From Euphorbia lathyris (Eukaryota > Streptophyta > Magnoliopsida > Malpighiales > Euphorbiaceae): a stretch of 64,000 bases of DNA. Below the pieces are notes generated by a model. That model saw only the letters and a list, made by a program, of their open reading frames with translations, was not told where the DNA came from and searched no databases. Below, one piece after another: positions 1 to 10,648 of this stretch. Location: positions 20,844,001-20,908,000 of the forward strand of contig NC_088913.1 of NCBI RefSeq assembly GCF_963576675.1, written 5' to 3'. The position numbers and the translations under genes were made by a program. The stretch's first letter is position 1; every line of letters starts with the position of its first letter.

Positions 1-336
1 CATTAAGTGATTATAAAAGATGACACAAAATTAAAAAATGTGGTTGAATTTTAGCCACAGGAATAAAAAAATTAAAATATATTCAAATAAAAAAGTATAT
101 CAGGACATTTTTTTACGATGTAAATTCCAAACCGTCTTTAACTTTAAAAAAAATACCAACGCTTTCTTTAAAGCGTAGTTAGATTTTTATAAATTCCATC
201 AGATAATAAAAAGCGTCATTAAGTGATAATAAAATCCGACGCAATTACAAAAGTGTGGCTAAATTTTTAAGTATCAAGACAGATGTTGAAAAGCGTCGTT
301 AAAAAAGTGTCGTAATAGACCTTTTTTTTTGTAGTG
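1..336. mobile_element. CACTA-type transposon, one terminus and its subterminal region (rest lies left of the window)
   Basis: The segment ends at 336 in GTAGTG preceded by a run of T, which reads in reverse complement as CACTACAAAAAAAAAGG, the usual tip of plant CACTA (En/Spm-like) elements. Upstream of the tip are degenerate subterminal repeats built on AAGCGTCRTTAA and GTGTCGTAA, in both orientations, at about 1-25, 160-180, 210-245 and 288-318. Such subterminal arrays are where CACTA transposases bind. No transposase coding sequence lies inside the window and the other end is not visible, so the 3-bp target duplication cannot be checked. Confidence 0.6.
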
Positions 337-899
337 TTCATTTCTATCCTGCATTTTTCTCAAATTCGTTCTGTGGTTTCAGAATGAGATTGTTGCACAA
401 ATCTCTCCATTGATTTTGGGATTTGAGTATCTTTCTTTGCTTCTTCTTGTCACTGTTAGCGTAGGTTTACTGGTTTCTTGTACTAAGTTTTTGTCTAAAA
501 AAATCATCCACGACCCTAATTTCAAAAAAAAAATATCCATTTATGTTTGAATCTAAAATTACAAAGGAGAGAGAAAGAGTTGCAGAGAGAATTTGGAGGA
601 GGAAGAAATGGAAAAGAAAAGGGTATATAAGTAATTTCACATTTGATGGGTTACTTTTTGACTTTTGGAGAGGTCAAACTGCTGATGTGGCACGTTGACT
701 TTGGGTCGACCGGCTATTTTTACCTGCTGTACACCACAGTGGTAGGTCACCCATAAGGTGGTACATTTTAGTGTGACAAAACGAAAGTTGGACGCCAAAG
801 TGTGAAATGTGACAAAGATTGTACACCATTTATGAAATTTACCCCTTGATATCATCTTCTCTAAATACCCTTCTATTAAAGGGATTAACTTTGATCTTC
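337..899. other. Intergenic DNA, no gene seen
   Basis: AT-rich sequence between the CACTA tip and the hAT MITE. It includes a moderately GC-rich block at about 650-845 that looks like a repeat, but I cannot assign it and saw no terminal repeats. The short open frame over it has no recognisable domain. Confidence 0.4.
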
Positions 900-907
900 C
901 TCATATC

Positions 908-1461
908 TAGGGATGGCAACGGGTAGGGTACGCGCGGGTAGTGCCAATCCCAAACCCTTACCCGTTTATTTTTTAATTACCCGTACCCGTCCCATTACTC
1001 TAACGGGTATATTTTTGCATCCCATACCATTCCCATTTAATTCGCGGGTACCCACGGGTACCCTTACCCGTTAAAAATCAATAAATAAAATAAAAAATAT
1101 TACAAATTTAACAAAGTATAAATTTAATAAATCATTTATCTAAAAATTGAACAAATTGAACCTTAATCAATAAGAATAAGTAGCTTAGTGGTATCACTCA
1201 ATGGTTGAAAAACAAAAGGTTGAGGTTTAAAATCTCAAATATTACATCTAAAAACAATAATTTTTTAATATATAAAAGAATTATGACGGGTAACGGGTAC
1301 CGGGTACCCTGGGGGGTATTCCCATACCCGTCCCATTACCTTAACGGGTAATTATTTTCATTCCATACCCTTCCCATACCCTTTTATACAGGGTACGGGT
1401 AGTCCCATTAGGGTCGGGTAGTGCCGGGTACCCGCGGGTACACTACCCGTTGCCATCCTTA
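908..1461. mobile_element. hAT-type MITE with perfect 8-bp target duplication
   Basis: The element begins TAGGGATGGCAACGGGTA and ends in the reverse complement TAAGGATGGCAACGGGTA (17 of 18 matching). It is flanked by perfect direct repeats CTCATATC at 900-907 and 1462-1469. An 8-bp duplication with a TAGGGATG-like tip is diagnostic of the hAT superfamily. Both arms are packed with short repeats of ACGGGTA and TACCCGT. The centre (about 1090-1290) is AT-rich and contains a tRNA-like stretch at 1181-1236. There is no transposase, so it must depend on an autonomous hAT elsewhere. Confidence 0.9.
1181..1236 (+). other. tRNA/SINE-like box A and box B pair inside the hAT MITE
   Basis: TAGCTTAGTGG at 1181-1191 matches the Pol III box A consensus TRGCNNAGYNGG closely. 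GGTTGAGGTTT at 1218-1228 is a degenerate box B (GGTTCRANNCC) about 26 nt further on. The spacing is tRNA-like, but the stems do not form a convincing tRNA, so this is a decayed tRNA or SINE relic carried by the transposon rather than a tRNA gene. Confidence 0.35.
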
Positions 1462-1618
1462 CTCATATCATCCAATCCGCACCTCCTTATCCAGTTTTTA
1501 ATATTTATTTTTAATTAAGAGTTAATATGATTTTCCTAAAAAAATATATTAGGATGAATTTGTACTTTAAACCCTTTATTTATTGATTGATTTTGCAATT
1601 TCTAGTTAATAAATTAAT

Positions 1619-2054
1619 GGCTTAATACATCATCAGCTCCATGAACTTGTCTAAAATAGTAGATTGATTTTCTGAACTTTGCAAGTGTCTCACCAGCTCC
1701 AAAAACTTGTCCATAAAAGCAGATTAACTTCTTCAGTTTTGTAAGTGTCTCACCAACTCCCTAAACTTGCTCATTCTATAACAATTAAATACAAAAACTT
1801 ATTAAACTTAAATTCTAAAAATACGTCTTCATCTATTCGAGAGGTAATTTTTTCGCTTCTCCTACCTTTCAACCTATTATAAGAGTTAGCGCGGCATGTT
1901 TGAGAGATTGAATGGATGAGAATCGAGAGTTAGTATTATGGTTTTTGTATTTAGTTGTTACAAAATAAGCACGTTTGAGGAGTTGGTGAAACACTTGCAA
2001 AGTTCATAGAGCTAATCTACTTTTATGGACAAGTTTAGAACGTATTACGAAACC
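1619..2054. mobile_element. MULE-type MITE with perfect 9-bp target duplication
   Basis: Long inverted arms start GGCTTAATACATCATC on the left and end at GTATTACGAAACC on the right. The arms repeat phrases such as AACTTGTCC, CTTTGCAAGTGT and CTCACCA in inverse orientation. The flanks are identical: TAAATTAAT at 1610-1618 and 2055-2063. A 9-bp duplication with long arms indicates a Mutator-like element. It is 436 bp with no coding capacity. The 2145-3839 element and the copy at about 40893-41102 share the TTAATAC tip and belong to the same broad family. Confidence 0.85.
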
Positions 2055-2537
2055 TAAATTAATTGGAATTGAGCATGTAGGTGGAGATATGTTTATGAGT
2101 ATCCCAAAACGAGAAGCAATTATGATAAAGGTAATTATATTTATGGCTTAATACTTTGTCCCTGAATTTGTCCAAAAAGATTGATTGATCTCCTAAACTT
2201 TTGAAGTGTCCCGAAAGCCTCCTCAATTTGTATAAAATATTCAATTAGCCCACTGAATTTGCAAAAAATGTAATCAATTGATCATTCGGTTGCAAAAAAG
2301 TAAGTTAAATGCGGAAGATATATTGCACGAGTCTTAAAAAACGTAAAACGACCAAAATCAGGAAAGACAAGTTTTATAGTTGAATAAGCAATGCCTTCAT
2401 TTTTAATTTATTTTTTAATTATTTAATAATATTTTTAAGATGTGTAGAATACATCTTCCGTATTTAACTTACTTTTTTTTACGACCGAGTGATCAATTGA
2501 TTACATTTTTTACAAGTTATGGGGCTAATTGAATATT

Positions 2538-3738
2538 GGGTTAATACACATATTTGCCCTCGTGTTTTCTCGGAAAAACACATATGCCCCTGTATCAAAT
2601 AAACCCACTAAAATCTCCTTGTACTTGTCACAACCCTACAGATATACCCCACACTAACGGAATGATGATTTGGCACAAACGTCGTTCCACGTGGAACGCC
2701 ACGTCATGCCACGTCAACTGCCAACAAATTAAAATGAATCCTACGTGGCAAAGTAAAAAGGGTTAATACACATATTTGCCCTCGTGTTTTCTCGGAAAAA
2801 CACATATGCCCCTGTATCAAATAAACCCACTAAAATCTCCTTGTACTTGTTAATAAGTTATCAGCATTTGAAATGTAGATGTCGCTTTGAAAATGGTAAA
2901 AAAGCTGAAAATTGGTGGTGCTGCTGCTGAAGACTGGGAAGAGGAAGCCGTGCAAAAATTTGCCCTAAAGCCTCTAAATCGTCCTGGATTTATAAGCATA
3001 ATATTTCATCCATGTTAGTTCTCAATTCTCTATTTGCTTATAACAGCTTTTTCAAATGTAGCAACTGTTGTAATATTTTCATAAATCCAAGGAGAAGAAG
3101 ATAGGGTTTCGCACTCGTTTTTCATAAATCCACTGTTCACTCCACTGCAGAGTAACTATTCACTCTCCATTGCGTCGAATAAACCAGAAGAAGATAGGGT
3201 TTCGCACTCGTTTTTCTGTCAATCCATGAGAAGAAGAAGCGTTGCGATAGAGAGAGAGGAGTCGAAGGGTTCTTTTAGTTCTCCTAGGAAGTCGAAAGAA
3301 CGAGAGAGAGTCGAAAGAAAGACAGAGAGAGTCATTCTAATTTCTGCTACTTATATGAACTGCCATGTAGACATATTTTTAATTATTTAAATTTTTAAAA
3401 AAGGGACGTGGCATGATAACTTATTAATAAGTACAAGGAGATTTTAGTGGATTTATTTGATACAGGGGCATATGTGTTTTTCCGAGAAAACACGAGGGCA
3501 AATATGTGTATTAACCCTTTTTACTTTGCCACGTAGGATTCATTTTAATTTGTTGGCAGTTGACGTGGCATGACGTGGTGTTCCACGTGGAACGGCGTTT
3601 GTGCCAAATCATCATTCCGTTAGTGTGGGGTATATCTGTAGGGTTGTGACAAGTACAAGGAGATTTTAGTGGGTTTATTTGACACAGGGGCATATGTGTT
3701 TTCCGAAAAAACACGAGGGCAAATATGTGTATTAACCC
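2538..3738. mobile_element. MULE-type element nested in the 2145-3839 MITE, with long inverted repeats and 9-bp target duplication
   Basis: The insertion starts GGGTTAATACACATATTTG and ends with its complement. It is bounded by perfect TTGAATATT repeats at 2529-2537 and 3739-3747. The inverted arms are about 310 bp (2538-2850 and 3426-3738). Within each arm the terminal about 90 bp occurs twice: the tip sequence recurs at about 2760 on the left and mirrors at about 3516 on the right. Between the two tips lies a GC-richer piece with CCACGTGG and ACGTGGCA. The core (2851-3425) is not repeated and may be captured host DNA. Confidence 0.9.
2893..3018 (+). other. Short open frame in the MULE core, possible captured gene fragment
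   Basis: A 41-codon frame from an ATG inside the unique core of the nested MULE. The peptide is lysine-rich at the start, then has a short alanine and acid-rich stretch, and resembles no family I recognise. Just downstream, a phrase of about 30 nt (AGAAGAAGATAGGGTTTCGC and following bases) occurs twice, near 3091 and 3187, followed by a purine-rich GAGAGAG tract like plant 5' UTR sequence. Non-autonomous MULEs often carry host fragments, so captured exon or UTR sequence is the best guess. Confidence 0.3.
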
Positions 3739-3916
3739 TTGAATATTTTATGCAAATTCAGGGGGCTATCAGGATACTTTGAAAGTTTAGGGGCCAATCA
3801 AACTTTTTGGACAAATTCAACGAAATGATGTATTAAGCCTATATTTATCATCTAATTTTTATTTTAATAATAAAGTAATCATCATTTTTTATTAATACCG
3901 TTTGAGTAGAGTACAT

Positions 3917-4319
3917 GCCACAATTGGAGTGATGAGAATGTGATTAAAATTCTGAAAAATATAAAAGGAGCACTGCCTAATAGTGGGAAACTCATAATAA
4001 TAGAAGCATTATTGGAAGAAAAGGCAGAGATTGTTAGGAATAAATATAAACTCATAATATAAACGGTTGGATTGCTGCAATTGGGTCCATGGCTTCAGTT
4101 GGGTGTATCTATTAGTCTCCAAAACACCAACAGAGATAGGGAAAGCATCACAGTATGTTGCGAGGCTGGATAATGTAATGTTTACCCAATTACCTTGTGG
4201 GAGAGAAAGAAGTGCTAAGGAATTTGAGGACATAATTAACCAAGGCTGCTGGTTTTCTTAAATTTCAAGTTGCTTGTGTTGCTTATGGCATCTTTGCTGT
4301 CATGGAATCTTACAACTAA
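3917..4319 (+). pseudogene. O-methyltransferase pseudogene, 3' part only
   Basis: Remnant of a plant class II (caffeate/flavonoid-type) SAM-dependent O-methyltransferase. Frame 1 (about 3926-4050) reads HNWSDENVIKIL followed by a KGALPNSGKLIIIE-like strand, which is the segment around the catalytic histidine. Frame 2 (about 4160-4245) reads DNVMFTQLPCGRERSAKEF, and a third frame (about 4245-4319) ends FLKFQVACVAYGIFAVMES and a TAA, the normal C-terminus of the family. The histidine that is usually followed by Asp or Asn-Trp is present. Stops, two or more frameshifts and loss of all upstream exons make it non-functional. In intact members this enzyme transfers a methyl group to a phenolic hydroxyl in the cytosol. 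Family identity is clear; the substrate cannot be told. Confidence 0.8.
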
Positions 4320-4329
4320 TTGGTTCCAA

Positions 4330-4480
4330 CTTTATACTTAATTTCAACAAAACCATCCATTGATGTTTTCATAATCATTTTATTTAGTTGGCTTACTTAT
4401 TTACTTTGTTAGCTGACCTTTCTTTGATGTTTCATAATCATTTTATTTAGTTGGCTTAATTATTTATATGCAATAACGAT
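4330..4480. repeat. Imperfect tandem duplication of about 75 bp
   Basis: The phrase TTGATGTTTTCATAATCATT plus the following TTATTTAGTTGGCTTA occurs near 4360 and again near 4425. It lies just after the O-methyltransferase stop and looks like a local duplication of its 3' flank. Confidence 0.6.
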
Positions 4481-4579
4481 TGTAGGAGTTTTTGTCGTTA
4501 GATAGCACACGCATGTTTAGGGCTTCACTAACACTTTAATAGAACCTTCAGTGACAGTCACCGGGAGTTCTTATATTAA

Positions 4580-4750
4580 ACATCCCGTCTTCCATGTCAT
4601 TTGACGATCTCCAATTCACATTTAGACACGTGTATGGTAATCCCACGTAATAATTAAAATAGTGGGGCCTCCTATAATAATTGTGGGTCCATATTACACG
4701 TGTCAAAATATGTATGAAAGGTCCTCTATTTGACATGGAAAACCGGGTGC
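4580..4750. mobile_element. Possible small MITE
   Basis: An inverted pair CCCGTCTTCCATGTCATTT (from about 4584) and the complement of ATTTGACATGGAAAACCGGG (to about 4746) encloses about 130 bp with two ACACGTGT-type sites. No clear target duplication was found, so the superfamily is open. Confidence 0.35.
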
Positions 4751-4798
4751 TTCTAATAATTTGCCCTCCATGGATGGATGTGAAATTTCAAAAACTAA

Positions 4799-5208
4799 GG
4801 CCCTGTTTGGGAATTAGCTGTTAGTTGTTAGCTGTTAGCTGATTACATTAGCTGTTAGCTGATTACATTAGCTGATTTGACTAGCTGTTTGTGTATACCT
4901 CTTTGGTAAAAATTAGCTGATTAATAATAGCGGTTTGTGCAAAAAGACGAATAAAGGCATTAATTTTGGCGCAGGAAAAGAGAGAGACTATTTATTAGGG
5001 TTAAAGAAGTTCATTAATTTTAATATTGCAAAACGCTAATTGAAAAAGCTCATTTTAAGAGCTTTTTCTAAATAAGCGTTTTCATCCCAAAACTCTCTCC
5101 CAAACCTCTCTCCACCAAACACTCCAATTAGCGGTTTCAGTGGTCAAACATCTAAAGTTGGTCAAAACCGCTCTTTTTATCCCAAAACGCTCTTTACCAA
5201 ACATGGCC
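4799..5208. mobile_element. Harbinger-like MITE (TAA target duplication)
   Basis: The ends are GGCCCTGTTTGGGAATTAGC and ACCAAACATGGCC, flanked by TAA at 4796-4798 and 5209-5211. GGCCCTGTTTGG tips with a 3-bp TWA duplication fit PIF/Harbinger MITEs, which are very common in plants. The left arm holds tandem copies of TTAGCTGTTAGCTGATTACA. No coding capacity. A hAT assignment is the alternative, but I see no 8-bp duplication. Confidence 0.6.
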
Positions 5209-5339
5209 TAAATGATTCTGATGTTAAATATTTTAAATCATGAAATTCAGGGGATTAGTTATAGGTTTGGTATATGTTACATGGATTTGAGAACTAGTAT
5301 CATATAATGGTACAACTTTACTTTAGTCCTTAATATATT

Positions 5340-5512
5340 TTTAATCCCTTTATATACTACTTTATGAATCACTTATCATCCTGCTAAAATTTTACTTTAA
5401 CCCCTATTTAAACTCCTCATATACTATAATCCCTTTATATACTACTTTATGAATCACTTATCATCCTGCTAAAATTTTACTTTAACCCCTATTTAAACTC
5501 CTCATATACTAC
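5340..5512. repeat. Tandem duplication, 85-bp unit
   Basis: CCCTTTATATACTACTTTAT starts at 5346 and again at 5431, and the two 85-bp units are almost identical up to CCTCATATACTA. This is a recent local duplication in otherwise featureless AT-rich DNA that runs from 5212 to 6151 and holds no gene I can see. Confidence 0.85.
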
Positions 5513-6151
5513 ATTGCTCCTCTCTCCTTCTCAAAAAATTTTGTTTTAGCCATTGATTCTTTTTATTTTTACTATTTTACCACTGTACTAATTTCACTTT
5601 TAGTCCCTCTCCTATATTTTGGTTACATTTTCCAGAAAATTATTTTTGAACAAACTTTTTATTCTTTTACTTTTCAAATATCTTTTTTTACATATTTTCT
5701 TTAATTTCTTTCAATTTCATCCGTTTCACTATCTTTTGATTTTAATGGTTGAAATCCTTTATTTTAATTTCTACAGTTATATTGACTAAATTATTAATGT
5801 AAAACATGTATGCATAAAATTGTTGAAGAGAAAGTCAAAGGTTGAAAATGTGGATCAACACTAATAATGGCCAGAGTGTAACAAAATGTAAGTTGAGTAA
5901 CTTTTATGTTACTACCTCATTCCCTCATGCTATAAGTTAAATTCAGTAATTAAATCTATATTAGTTGAGTTTCTTAATTTGCATAAAATATCATATAATT
6001 ACTTACGTATAAAGGTATAAAGGAATGGATGAAGTAGTTTTTAAAGTTCTATACCTTCAAAATTGGAGTACCAAAAATTTGGTCGAACAAAACAACACTA
6101 GCTAATATATATATGCTACTTTGTTGGCCGGCCTAATAAAAAAAAAAAAAA

Positions 6152-6381
6152 GGTAAAAAACATATTTAAGCCCCTGAACTTTACCTGTTTTAAGGATCAA
6201 GCATCTGATCAATTATTTTTCCACATTGAACCCCTGATCATTGATTTTGTTATGGATTTGACCCTTAAGGGTCAAATCCATAACAAAATCAATGATCAGG
6301 GGTTCAATGTGGAAAAATAATTGATCAGGGGCTTGATCCTTCAAACAGGTAAAGTTTAGGGGCTTAAATATGCTTTTTGCC
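6152..6381. mobile_element. Foldback MITE: near-perfect 230-bp palindrome
   Basis: The sequence is an inverted repeat centred on CCCTTAAGGG at 6262-6271. The arms are about 115 bp each with only a few mismatches and essentially no loop. The ends are GGTAAAAAACATATTTAAG and the complement of CTTAAATATGCTTTTTGCC. It sits between two runs of A, so any target duplication is masked. RNA across it in either direction would form a long hairpin. Confidence 0.8.
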
Positions 6382-7037
6382 AAAAAAAAAAATAAGAGAC
6401 TTCATAAAAAAATAGTGCGAGTAGTCATTTACAGGCCGAGATGACTACCCCGAGTTCACAGAAAATGGGAGCAATACAAACCATAACAAGTACTACCACT
6501 ATTGCATCCCTCTCAATCATAACATTTGACAAACACCTATCTAAGATGAAACGGAGAGCTCATTCGATGCAAAAAGCTCCCGAATAAGAGCTTCATATCG
6601 AAAGGCGTTCAAGAGATCTACTCATCCTTGTAGCCTTTTTTTATAAGGGCAGGCTGAGCCAGGTTGGTCTCGGTTTTGAGATAAATCCCAAACCATCCAT
6701 TTATGTTAAGCATTTTACAGGTTCAAGCAGGCGAAATGTTAGATATAAATGTTTAATTACATCCTATGATAGGCAGGTTGGGTAGGCCAACCGACTTATT
6801 AACAGGTCTACTTCCAATTAATAAAGACAATGGTATAGAACTTCTAGTGTTATATTTGGTTTTTACACAGCTTTTGAGCAATAACTAATGTTTTCAAAGT
6901 TCTGATGTAAAATAAATGCATTGAAAATCATCAGGATATGAGATATAAAATAACTTGGGTCTTAATTTGCAAATTCAAAGCAGAAAATATATAGAAGTAC
7001 AAGAAGAGTAAAAAAGCTGAGTCCTAATCTTAGGATT
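6382..7037. other. Intergenic DNA downstream of the TRAF-like gene
   Basis: No coding sequence recognised. A stretch at about 6640-6810 with GGGCAGGCTGAGCCAGG and GGCAGGTTGGGTAGGCC resembles a degenerate hAT-type repeat, but I could not define its ends. Confidence 0.35.
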
Positions 7038-8716
7038 TCAAGGGAAATAATCGACTATTGTCATCAAAGGAATTTCTACTTCAAGAATCAAACAACCATT
7101 AACAATGTATCCCTCAAATGTATCGTTGAGTTTGCTAAGAGGCATAAACTCAGAAAAATCACAACTTCTTGAAACAACAGAGAACAGATGGTTACCTGCA
7201 AAAATCAGATAATCTAAAGTTAAGAAGTTAATAAATAAAAAAATCATAGTTAAACAAATGAGAGTGGATCATCAAAAGTACCTTTTTCTTCAAAGTGTTT
7301 TCCATGTAATTGATCCCTCACACGTAAAATGAATTCACAAAACAACCTTTGTTGAGATTTCACATCATCCAGCTCAAAATATATAGACAAGCTTTTTCCT
7401 TTTGCTTCTTGAGTTGACCCTTTGGGAAAAAACCTTAAAGTCCTACAAGTTATTCCAAAAGAAAAGTTTGTAATTTCTTCAATAAGTACCCATATGGTTC
7501 TCATTTTTTTACAAGATATTACAAAAGAAAATTAATTTATCACTAACTTGTGTAATAGGATAAATGGAGTTGACTCCTTTTTTGAGAATAATATCAACTC
7601 ATTTTAATTTAGTGTCATTTTGTGTCATTGATTTTCTAACAGTACAATTTGAAAACACATATGAGATATAAAAACATACCACTTATGGCCACCAATAACA
7701 AAGCTAGATCGGCAATGCTTATCACGTAGATATGCAAAGTTTTGAATATTCCAAATGTAGTTGTTAACAAGCTCCTTCACAACAGTTGCACACTCACCTT
7801 TACAGGATGCTAAATCAAGCTCTTCATAACTATTAAAACCTGGAGTGTAGGTGTTATAAGAAAAGTCACTCAATCCAAGCTGAACTTTGGTACTACTAGG
7901 CTTTAAAACCATAATCTCAGCTCCAAATATGCAACAATCATCAATCAGGTATCCGTTTGAAGCATCATTAAAAATGTTGATTGAAAGTAATTGGTCGAAA
8001 CCCCATTCTGTTTTCATCCCACGAAAACGCCTTACACTCCACTTAGAGTCTGATCAAAACAATGTTGAAACTTAGTACCTATGTTGGTTTCAGTTTTAGA
8101 CCAGAACAATTTTGAAACTTTAGTACCTTGAATAGTCAGATACTTATCCTGAATTTGGCTATAAACAAACAACTTCAAGTAAATATTAACCTCCTGAAGA
8201 AAAGTAAATGCATTTGATTTGGATAGTACTAAATAGAGAGAGATATGTTTATTCTCATTTACTTTCTTGTTTCCTTTTGGATGAACACACAACTTCCTGC
8301 AACATAAGTAAATGTTAGTAGATACATTACATCATAAACAGAAGATCAATAGAAAAAATGCAGCCAAAATAAAGTAGTACCAGTTGTATCCACCAACTCT
8401 AAAATCAGTTGATTCATATTTGTCAATGTTTGGATTAGATGACAGGATGGAGAAGTTATTGATCTTGAATAGGTAGTGAGCAGGTCTAAGATCCCTTAAC
8501 TCCCTTTTCACTTCTGCAGAATATTCAAAATATAAACTCAGATTCAGTTTTGAATCTGTTTAAGAAATAAAGAATTTGAGAGAGCCACAAAAACGCATGT
8601 ATACCTGTTTGTTGTTTTTGGGCAGGAATTCCAACAGTTTGTTCATCCTTTGCTCTTTTCAGTGCTTCCATAACTAGTTCACTTATATTTCTCCCTATAC
8701 ATTCGTATTTTGTCAT
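7038..8716 (-). CDS. TRAF-like family protein with two MATH domains (six exons, intact)
   Basis: Exons from 5' to 3': 8605-8716, about 8382-8513, 8127-8296, 7680-8049, 7282-7442 and 7038-7195. Every junction is GT-AG and the phases join into one frame of 367 codons plus a stop. The start was chosen at 8716 because it opens the frame that splices correctly. Domain 1 (about residues 45-180) begins RDLRPAHYLFKINNFSIL and contains KYESTDFRVGGYNW. The link MKTEWGFDQLL leads to domain 2 (about 230-365), with NNYIWNIQNFAYL, FVIGGHKW and the closing strand EGYIVNGCLILEVEI. MATH domains bind peptides in partner proteins; plant members of this double-MATH type are cytosolic and mostly uncharacterised. 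I see no BTB, protease or signal peptide. Two decayed relatives lie at 23972-24370 and 40401-42418 on the same strand. Confidence 0.85.
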
Positions 8717-8884
8717 TCTAGGATATATATACACTCACTTTAAATCAGTTGAAACGCCTTTTTTTCAAGTTCTCGATTGCCACATTTATAATTGCTGTTA
8801 ACCAGTCATTATCGAAAGTCCAACCTAACACAACATAATATTTTTACTTTCTATTTTTTTTTTTTTCTTTTTTTTTTTGTTTTG

Positions 8885-9876
8885 TCTAATTAACTTGTCC
8901 AAATTAGTCATTTACCCCCAATTCATTGAACGTCCTATTTATCTTCTTAACTCCATAAACGTAGTATTTCTCATCCTTCTATTTTCATTCTCGAAGGTTG
9001 GAATTGACCGATGTAAGAGACGCGCCTGAAGTCTGACTTCTCAAATGCCACGTGTCAAATTCGGTCAATTTTTTTTTTGACAACTCGGCAGTTATATTTG
9101 AAAAGACGAAAATGACCCTATTATTGAGACTTTTACACTTCCTCTTTTCATTGTGATTTACAATTTGCACTTCATCTTCTCATTTGAAACCCTAAATTCC
9201 TTTACCATTTGAAATAACCACATAAATCGTCACCCTGTAATTAGAGATTGTATAACTATCAATTACAGATTAACAACATAAATCTTCACCCTGAAAACGT
9301 TTCAATTAGAAATTAACCACATAATTACTTAAACCATAATTTGAGCGGATATGGAGCTTTCCAACAAACCTTTTGATCAGTTTCACCATAATATAGCATA
9401 TCTTATCGTTTGGCATGATAGGATTTGGAGCTGAAATTTCCAGATTAATGGAAAATATTCAAATTGCAAAAGAAAAACAAAACACTTAACTAATAAATCA
9501 AGTAATGAAAGAGATAGAACATGAATGAAGAAGATTATATTCAACAGTAATGAAGAAAAAAGAAGAGGAGTTAAGGATTTTATTGGATTTTATAGGAATT
9601 AAGGAAATATGAATTAAGGATTTGGATTTTATAACTTTTTTTTTTTGTAACCGTTAGTGCCCAATTTTCCATATCCACGCCTTTCATGCTTTTGTTGCGC
9701 GCACACACACAAAGTTAAGAAGGGAAATAGGATATTTGATGAGTTTGGGGTAAAATGATCAATTTGGACAAGCTAAGAGGGTGAGAAATAACATTTTTAT
9801 GGAGTTAAACGGTAAATAGGACCTTCCATGAGTTGAGGTAAAATGATAAATTTGGATAAATTAAGTGGATTAAGGG
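8885..9876. mobile_element. Non-autonomous TIR element of about 1 kb (probably MULE-like)
   Basis: An arm at 8888-8983 (TTAACTTGTCCAAATTAGTC, later ACTCCATAAACG and TTTCTCATCC) is mirrored at 9775-9873 (GTGAGAAATAACATTTTTAT, later AATTTGGATAAATTAAG). Part of the right arm is present twice, at about 9728-9775 and 9825-9873. The interior has no long frame. I found no unambiguous target duplication, so the superfamily is inferred from the long arms. Confidence 0.55.
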
Positions 9877-10640
9877 ATCATTAAGCCTTTTTAGAAATTA
9901 AAAAAAAAACATAATTTTTTTACTTCATTACCCTTTATATATATAAATAAAGCTTGAACTTCAAAAGTTTAAGTTTTTTTTTTTTACTTAATTACACTTT
10001 ATAGATGTAAATGGATATTTTATCAAACTTAAATGGAGTTATAAATTGTTGTTTCAAATTTCAATTAGTGTTACAAAGCTATTTCTCAATTCCATATAAA
10101 CACCTGTAAATTACATTTCCATATAAACACCTTTAAATTCCATTGAACTTTAGAAGTTCAAAAAAATCATCTAACAATTCATAAAAAAAAAAGTAATAAT
10201 ATAACAATGAAATAAAAACTTAATCTGATCCATTCAAGAAAATTCTAACTTATGCAAATTTTTTGATTTTTTATAATATTTTGATATAGTTTATCGGATA
10301 AACACGCGATTTTAAATGAAAATTATCCTCATGGTCAGATGACACAATATATATATCAGTGTGAATTGAAAAAAAATATCTATAATTTCATGTTTCGTAT
10401 TAAGAGCAATTTCTTTTCAAAATTGTAACGCGTTCAAACATTTATAGTCATATAAAAGCGAGGTTTCAAGCCAAAGTGAAACCTGAATTCCTATGCCAAA
10501 AAGTAAACTAGGCGTCTCTCAAGCTTCATACTAGTCTTCATTTTCTCTGTCTAAACTTCCTTTTTATCATCTTCTTCTATTTGTTCTAATTGCGGCTCGT
10601 TTTGGAATTATTTTTCATAGGTAAGAAAATTGTTTTAGTT
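9877..10640. other. AT-rich intergenic DNA
   Basis: No gene recognised. CATATAAAAGCG at about 10449-10460 is TATA-like and is followed by a pyrimidine-rich leader-like stretch (10530-10585), but no supportable coding exon follows. Confidence 0.35.
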
Positions 10641-10648
10641 TGTTTGGA

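Larger units (their letters stand above)
2145..3839. mobile_element. MULE-type MITE (host element) split by a younger nested element
   Basis: The left arm begins GGCTTAATACTTTGTCC and the right arm ends GATGTATTAAGCC. Flanking direct repeats are TATATTTAT at 2136-2144 and 3840-3848, a perfect 9-bp duplication. Removing the 1201-bp insertion at 2538-3738 and one 9-bp repeat leaves a MITE of about 485 bp with arms matching phrases such as GATCAATTGATTACATTTTT. It carries no coding sequence. A piece of the same family sits in an intron of the TRAF-like gene near 41 kb. Confidence 0.85.

Noticed and set aside
1181..1236. tRNA gene
   Set aside because: Only boxes A and B are recognisable; acceptor and anticodon stems do not pair and it lies inside a hAT MITE.
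2554..3714. Two nearly identical 67-70 codon frames on opposite strands
   Set aside because: They are the two inverted arms of the nested MULE read on opposite strands, not genes.
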